Origin: DATLCF01 sp035526505
GTDB taxonomy: Bacteria; Patescibacteriota; Saccharimonadia; Saccharimonadales; UBA4665
NCBI GenBank assembly: GCA_035526505.1
Contig: DATLCF010000002.1
Span: 493,013 to 557,012 of the forward strand
Direction: 5' to 3'
Length of the DNA: 64,000 nt
Position 1 is the stretch's first letter. The number at the start of each line of letters is the position of its first letter. Of the stretch, positions 60,224-64,000 are shown in pieces. Under the pieces are notes generated by a model. It did not search any database. It saw nothing but the letters and a program-made list of their open reading frames with translations, and was not told the DNA's origin. Both the position numbers and the translations under genes were made by a program.

Positions 60224-61294
60224 TTACTTGTTTGCACTCTTGAGGCTTAGTGCGATTTTTCGCGCCTCAACGTCTATATCAAGCACTTTGAATTGCTTTT
60301 TTTCATTCAACTGGAATATCTGTTGGGGATCAACACCTTCGTCATCGCTCATTTCGGATACATGCACCAATGCTTCAACCGACGGACTGAGCTGTACGAA
60401 CGCACCAAATGGTGTAATGCGTGTAATTTTGCCCTCTACGGTGTCGCCCTTGCTAAAGGCCTTTACTTCCTTCAGCCATGGATCTTCAGTCATTTGTTTG
60501 AGGCTCAACGAAAGCCGATCTTTATCGATAGCGATAATTTTGGCCTTAATGGTTTCACCGACCTTAACGTAGTCCCGGGGGTCTTCGACCCGTTCCCAGG
60601 AAATTTCTGAAATGTGGATAAGGCCTTCGATACCCTGTACGTTTACAAAAGCGCCAAAGTCAATGACCCCGGTTACCACGCCCTCTACTACGTCGCCGAC
60701 TTTCAATTCAGCGAAACGAGCCTGCATATCATCTTTGACCGCTTCTTTCTCTGAGAAGATAAGCTTGTTGTCTTTGCGGCTGACGTCCAGCACCCGGACA
60801 CGAATCGGTTTATTAACCAGCGCATTCAGTTTTTGCAGGATCTCGTCCTTATCTGCACCCGATACACGGGGGTAATGGCCTGCGGCCAATTGAGATACGG
60901 GCAAGAAACCGCGAATGCCTTCCAGTTCGACCAATAGGCCACCCCTGTTAGCATCATAGGCTACTACTTCCACAATCTCTTGTGCTTCAAAAATACGGCG
61001 TAATTCGTCCCAACCGCGATCTTTGGCAGCGCGCTTCATGCTAAGCAGTGCGTGCCCTTCATCCAGTTCTGGATCGATAACACTTACGGTTACCTTTTGC
61101 CCCAGCTCAAGCTGCTGTCCATGCCCGATCTCGCGGCGCATCACCACGCCTACGCCCTTTGACCCAAGGTCAATCCAGACCTCGTGCTTCTTAACCGAGC
61201 TTACCACCCCTTCTATAACTTCACCTGTCTCTAGGCGCTTTACTTCACTGCCTTCAAGCAGTTCATCCATTGTAATGGTGCTATTTTTTGACAT
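60224..61294 (-). CDS. rpsA: 30S ribosomal protein S1
   Basis: mRNA-binding ribosomal protein of 356 aa with four S1 (OB-fold) domains: about 20-90, 105-180, 195-270 (GVVTGVIDFGAFVNVQGIEGLIH) and 285-355. This four-domain form is usual outside proteobacteria. AAAGGAGG lies 12 nt before the ATG, with a second AGGA closer. First gene of rpsA-infB. Confidence 0.96.
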   Translation of the reverse strand: MSKNSTITMDELLEGSEVKRLETGEVIEGVVSSVKKHEVWIDLGSKGVGVVMRREIGHGQQLELGQKVTVSVIDPELDEGHALLSMKRAAKDRGWDELRRIFEAQEIVEVVAYDANRGGLLVELEGIRGFLPVSQLAAGHYPRVSGADKDEILQKLNALVNKPIRVRVLDVSRKDNKLIFSEKEAVKDDMQARFAELKVGDVVEGVVTGVIDFGAFVNVQGIEGLIHISEISWERVEDPRDYVKVGETIKAKIIAIDKDRLSLSLKQMTEDPWLKEVKAFSKGDTVEGKITRITPFGAFVQLSPSVEALVHVSEMSDDEGVDPQQIFQLNEKKQFKVLDIDVEARKIALSLKSANK

Positions 61295-61407
61295 GTCCTA
61301 CCATGCCTCCTTTGTACGTATTTCTGTCGCCCGTCACCGCTATTTCGGATACCGGACGCAAGATTAGCTTAATTATACCTGTTTTCACCCCTTAGGTCAA
61401 AGTACCC

Positions 61408-61438
61408 TTGGCGACTCGGCTGCATAGCATGCTACACT
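61408..61438 (+). promoter_or_regulatory. promoter of the ROK kinase gene (near-leaderless)
   Basis: TACACT (61433-61438) predicts a start near 61445, 3 nt before the ATG. The best -35, TTGGCG (61408-61413), has a long 19-bp spacer. Confidence 0.5.
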
Positions 61439-61447
61439 TAAATAAGT

Positions 61448-62272
61448 ATGTATCTAGGGGTAGATGTTGGAGGGACTAAAACGCTCGTAGCATGTCTTGA
61501 TGATCAAGGCATTATTCAACAACAGCTTAAGTTCCCTACGCCAAAAATCTATGCCGAGTTCTTGAGTAATCTTGCAAAAAGCATTGTAAATTTACCTACA
61601 AAAGAATTTGTGGCAGCCGGTATTGCGGTACCCGGAAAAATTGATCGTGAACATGGCACAGGTATTGCCTTTGGCAATCTTCCCTGGGAACGTGTCCCTA
61701 TACAAACAGACGTACAGCGTATGCTCGGTTGCCCGGTGGTACTCGAAAACGACGCTAAGGTAGCCGGCTTATCAGAAGCTATGCTGCTAAAGGAGCGGTA
61801 CCGTAAGGTTTTGTATATTACTATTGGCACCGGCATTGGCACCGCCCTTATAATTGACAAGCGGATAGACCCTGATTTTGATGATATGGAGGGGGGGCAT
61901 ATGCCCCTTGAACACAATGGCAAGATACAAAGCTGGGAGGACTTTGCGTCTGGTAGGGCTATATTCAGACGTTTTGGTAAAAAGGCCAGCGAAATTACTG
62001 ATGAAAAAACCTGGAAACTCATTGCTCACGATATCGCCATCGGTTTAATTGACCTCGTAGCAGTAGTACAACCGGAAGTCATCGTCTTTGGCGGCGGCGC
62101 AGTCAGCAATCATTTCCAACGCTTTGGCGACCTATTGCGGCATGAACTAAAAAAATATGAAACACCTTTAGTGCCCATTCCCCCACTACGTCGGGCAGAG
62201 CGGCCCGAACAGGCAGTAGTATACGGCTGTTACGATCTAGCGAAAGAGCTGCATGGAAAATTTCGTAGCTAA
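61448..62272 (+). CDS. ROK-family sugar kinase
   Basis: A 274-aa ATP-dependent sugar kinase (glucokinase-like). DVGGTKT (phosphate loop), LENDAKVAGLSEA with the catalytic Asp, ITIGTGIGTALI and EGGH are present. The Cys-rich zinc motif common in ROK proteins is missing, and there is no DNA-binding domain, so this is an enzyme and not a repressor. The following gene overlaps its end by 20 nt. Confidence 0.92.
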   Translation: MYLGVDVGGTKTLVACLDDQGIIQQQLKFPTPKIYAEFLSNLAKSIVNLPTKEFVAAGIAVPGKIDREHGTGIAFGNLPWERVPIQTDVQRMLGCPVVLENDAKVAGLSEAMLLKERYRKVLYITIGTGIGTALIIDKRIDPDFDDMEGGHMPLEHNGKIQSWEDFASGRAIFRRFGKKASEITDEKTWKLIAHDIAIGLIDLVAVVQPEVIVFGGGAVSNHFQRFGDLLRHELKKYETPLVPIPPLRRAERPEQAVVYGCYDLAKELHGKFRS

Positions 62273-62705
62273 ATTGTGCGTAGATTTCCCCCATCTGCGT
62301 TTTGTGCCAGGCCCAGTATCACGTTGGTCCCCGCAAGATAATGTCGTAAATTATTCGATAGATGGCAGTGTCGAGAATACATGGGGAGTCTTGCACGAGC
62401 TTGGGCATGCCCTGCTTAATCACCAAGCCTACCAAACAGATATAGAACTGCTCCGCAAGGAGACAGCTGCTTGGGCCAAGGCTTCCCTCTTGAGCAAGCG
62501 ATACGCTATCGACATAGCGGAACCCCATATCCAAGAGTGTCTCGATACCTATCGTAACTGGCTTTTTAAACGCAGTAGCTGCCCTGCCTGCGGCGCACAG
62601 GGCATACAAATAGAAACTAAAAAGTACAACTGTTTAAATTGTAGGAAGGCCTGGAATGTAACAGCTACCCGGTTTTGCCGTCCCTATCGACTCGTACATA
62701 GCTGA
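62253..62705 (+). CDS. ImmA/IrrE-like zinc metallopeptidase with zinc ribbon
   Basis: A 150-aa small zincin. HELGHALLNH supplies HExxH, with downstream KETAAWAKA as a possible third ligand, as in ImmA/IrrE proteins. The C-terminal part (about 110-135) is a zinc ribbon, CPAC...CLNC. Such peptidases cleave repressors or respond to DNA damage; the target is unknown. It overlaps the ROK kinase gene by 20 nt and is followed by a terminator. Confidence 0.85.
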   Translation: MENFVAKLCVDFPHLRFVPGPVSRWSPQDNVVNYSIDGSVENTWGVLHELGHALLNHQAYQTDIELLRKETAAWAKASLLSKRYAIDIAEPHIQECLDTYRNWLFKRSSCPACGAQGIQIETKKYNCLNCRKAWNVTATRFCRPYRLVHS

Positions 62706-62719
62706 CAGCAAATAAAAAC

Positions 62720-62746
62720 CAGCGACAAAATTGTCGCTGATTTTTT
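62720..62746. terminator. bidirectional terminator
   Basis: Stem CAGCGACAA / TTGTCGCTG with a 2-nt centre (a wider loop is likely in RNA), T-runs on both strands. Ends the metallopeptidase gene (plus) and the KGG gene (minus). Confidence 0.88.
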
Positions 62747-62792
62747 GTAGCCTTGCCTACTTTGAGCGCAAGGATAGATGAAGGGTGTTTGT

Positions 62793-63002
62793 CTAGCCCT
62801 CTACTACTTCTACCTTTTTGGTGCGGCGCGAGATCCGGCCGCCCTTGGCACCTGCTGCACGAGCAAGGTCGCGGTTGGCGTAAAAACCACCGGTGCGACC
62901 TTTTTTGCCGCCCTTGGCACCAATCTTTGCATAAAAATCAGTACCGTACTTCGATTTGTTGGTTGCAGCGGCAGCCATGCCGCCAGCTTTTGTTCCAGCC
63001 AT
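62793..63002 (-). CDS. KGG-motif small basic protein (stress-protein-like)
   Basis: A 69-aa Lys/Gly-rich protein with repeated AKGG (AKIGAKGGKKGRTGGFYAN and ARAAGAKGGRISRR), similar to the KGG repeat of bacterial general stress proteins and conidiation-type proteins. Probably nucleic-acid-binding. AGGGAGG lies 5 nt before the ATG at 63002; the frame continues upstream through the leader. It has its own promoter and an 85-nt leader next to the rRNA genes. Confidence 0.85.
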   Translation of the reverse strand: MAGTKAGGMAAAATNKSKYGTDFYAKIGAKGGKKGRTGGFYANRDLARAAGAKGGRISRRTKKVEVVEG

Positions 63003-63093
63003 GTTAGCCTCCCTTATTATGTACTTTCGTCTTGAGATAAAAAGAGCTCCGTTATTACACGGACCCCTCATAATTCCTCACGAAATTATACTT

Positions 63094-63122
63094 ATGATAA
63101 CATACCATCACGCTAACGTCAA
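63094..63122 (-). promoter_or_regulatory. promoter of the KGG gene
   Basis: Minus-strand TTGACG (63117-63122), 17-bp spacer, TATCAT (63094-63099); start near 63087, leader about 85 nt. Confidence 0.7.
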
Positions 63123-63163
63123 TACATTCTTACCCAGTGGTAAGGGCATACTCTTTTCATAGA

Positions 63164-63192
63164 CAAAGAGCTTCCTATTCGGAAGCTCTTTG
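63164..63192 (-). terminator. rRNA operon terminator
   Basis: A 12-bp stem CAAAGAGCTTCC / GGAAGCTCTTTG with a 5-nt loop, just after the 5S gene. Confidence 0.85.
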
Positions 63193-63197
63193 TATAA

Positions 63198-63311
63198 TTC
63201 GGCACCGTGCTATTTTCCCAGGGGTGAACCCCAAGTATTGTAACCGCTGCGAGGCTTAACTGCTGTGTTCGGCATGGGAACAGGTGTTTCCCTCGCGCCA
63301 TGGGCACCGAA
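63198..63311 (-). rRNA. rrf: 5S ribosomal RNA
   Basis: About 114 nt. The ends pair over 9 bp (TTCGGTGCC with GGTGCCGAA) to form helix I, and the conserved core CCGAACACAGCAGTTAAGCC is present. Last gene of the rRNA operon on the minus strand. Confidence 0.95.
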
Positions 63312-63533
63312 GGTCGGCTTTAGCTTTTTACTAGTTGGTAGTTTTTTGTTTATGGACCAGCCATATACCTACTGTAGCTCAAGCCAAACTTCGGCGTCAA
63401 TGTGACATTTCACACGTATTAGATAGTAAAGCGTTTGAAAACAAACGGGATATTTATCTTATGATAAACACCAATAACTAGTCAATGCATTTCTCTCACC
63501 CTACGCCGGCGTTACCGCCAGTGTCGAATGAGA
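63312..63533 (-). other. 23S-5S spacer
   Basis: A 222-nt spacer without tRNA. At its 23S side an inverted repeat TCTCTCA (63492-63498) / TGAGAGA (63529-63535) encloses a GC stem capped by GTAA, a likely RNase III-type processing structure. Nothing else recognised. Confidence 0.7.

Positions 63534-64000
<467 letters not shown>

Overview
The window looks like a chromosomal segment of a small-genome monoderm bacterium of the Patescibacteria/CPR radiation, most likely Candidatus Saccharibacteria (TM7). This assignment is inferred from gene content, not from a phylogeny. Supporting points are a class I (archaeal-type) lysyl-tRNA synthetase, a DUF5663 protein, a Saccharibacteria-style surface protein of about 1000 residues, an LPNTG sortase substrate, LCP and FtsEX/CHAP wall enzymes, and almost no biosynthesis beyond nucleotide, translation and envelope functions. 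Both release factors are present and UGA is used as a stop, so the standard bacterial code applies, unlike Gracilibacteria and Absconditabacteria.

Layout. 0-6 kb (minus strand): pyrG, then a wall-remodelling block ftsE-ftsX-CHAP hydrolase-S41 protease. 6-14.3 kb: a 474-aa orphan, prfB, an M16 peptidase, secA, hpf and serS. 14.4-18.1 kb: an orphan gene and then a tight minus-strand run of DUF427, msrA, heliorhodopsin, HAD phosphatase and a PD-(D/E)XK nuclease. This run is the most striking accessory locus. 18.2-19 kb: an LPNTG surface protein with a structured leader. 19-24.3 kb: lysK, an APH-like kinase, a KTSC-HAM1 fusion, greA and proS. 24.4-29.1 kb: rpsB-tsf and frr-uppS-rseP-CPBP protease. 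29.2-31.5 kb (plus strand): rpmE, prfA, prmC. 31.5-38.4 kb: HtrA, a membrane protein and LCP, divergent from lepB, then parAB. 38.4-42.2 kb: a giant surface protein and rplU. 42.2-45.4 kb: ileS behind a T-box riboswitch. 45.4-52 kb: a thioredoxin-fold protein, class II ribonucleotide reductase, nrdR, ftsZ and ftsA. 52-54.5 kb: rpsU-yqeY-adk-map and a winged-helix regulator. 54.6-58 kb (plus strand): priA-def-fmt. 58-62.7 kb: rpsA, infB, DUF5663, then a ROK kinase with a zinc metallopeptidase. 62.8-64 kb: a KGG-type small basic protein, 5S rRNA and the 3' end of 23S rRNA.

How it works together. Most genes serve translation and its quality control (release factors, PrmC, Def/Fmt/Map, initiation factors, four aminoacyl-tRNA synthetases, ribosomal proteins), division and segregation (FtsZ, FtsA, FtsEX, ParAB), secretion and envelope proteolysis (SecA, LepB, RseP, HtrA, S41, M16), and nucleotide supply (PyrG, NrdJ, Adk). 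Two regulatory themes stand out. Many monocistronic or first-in-operon genes have a strong -10 hexamer placing the predicted transcript start 0-7 nt before the start codon, with no room for a Shine-Dalgarno (leaderless or near-leaderless mRNA). A smaller set has long structured leaders: ileS T-box, rpsB, the LPNTG protein, nrdJ, and the KGG gene.
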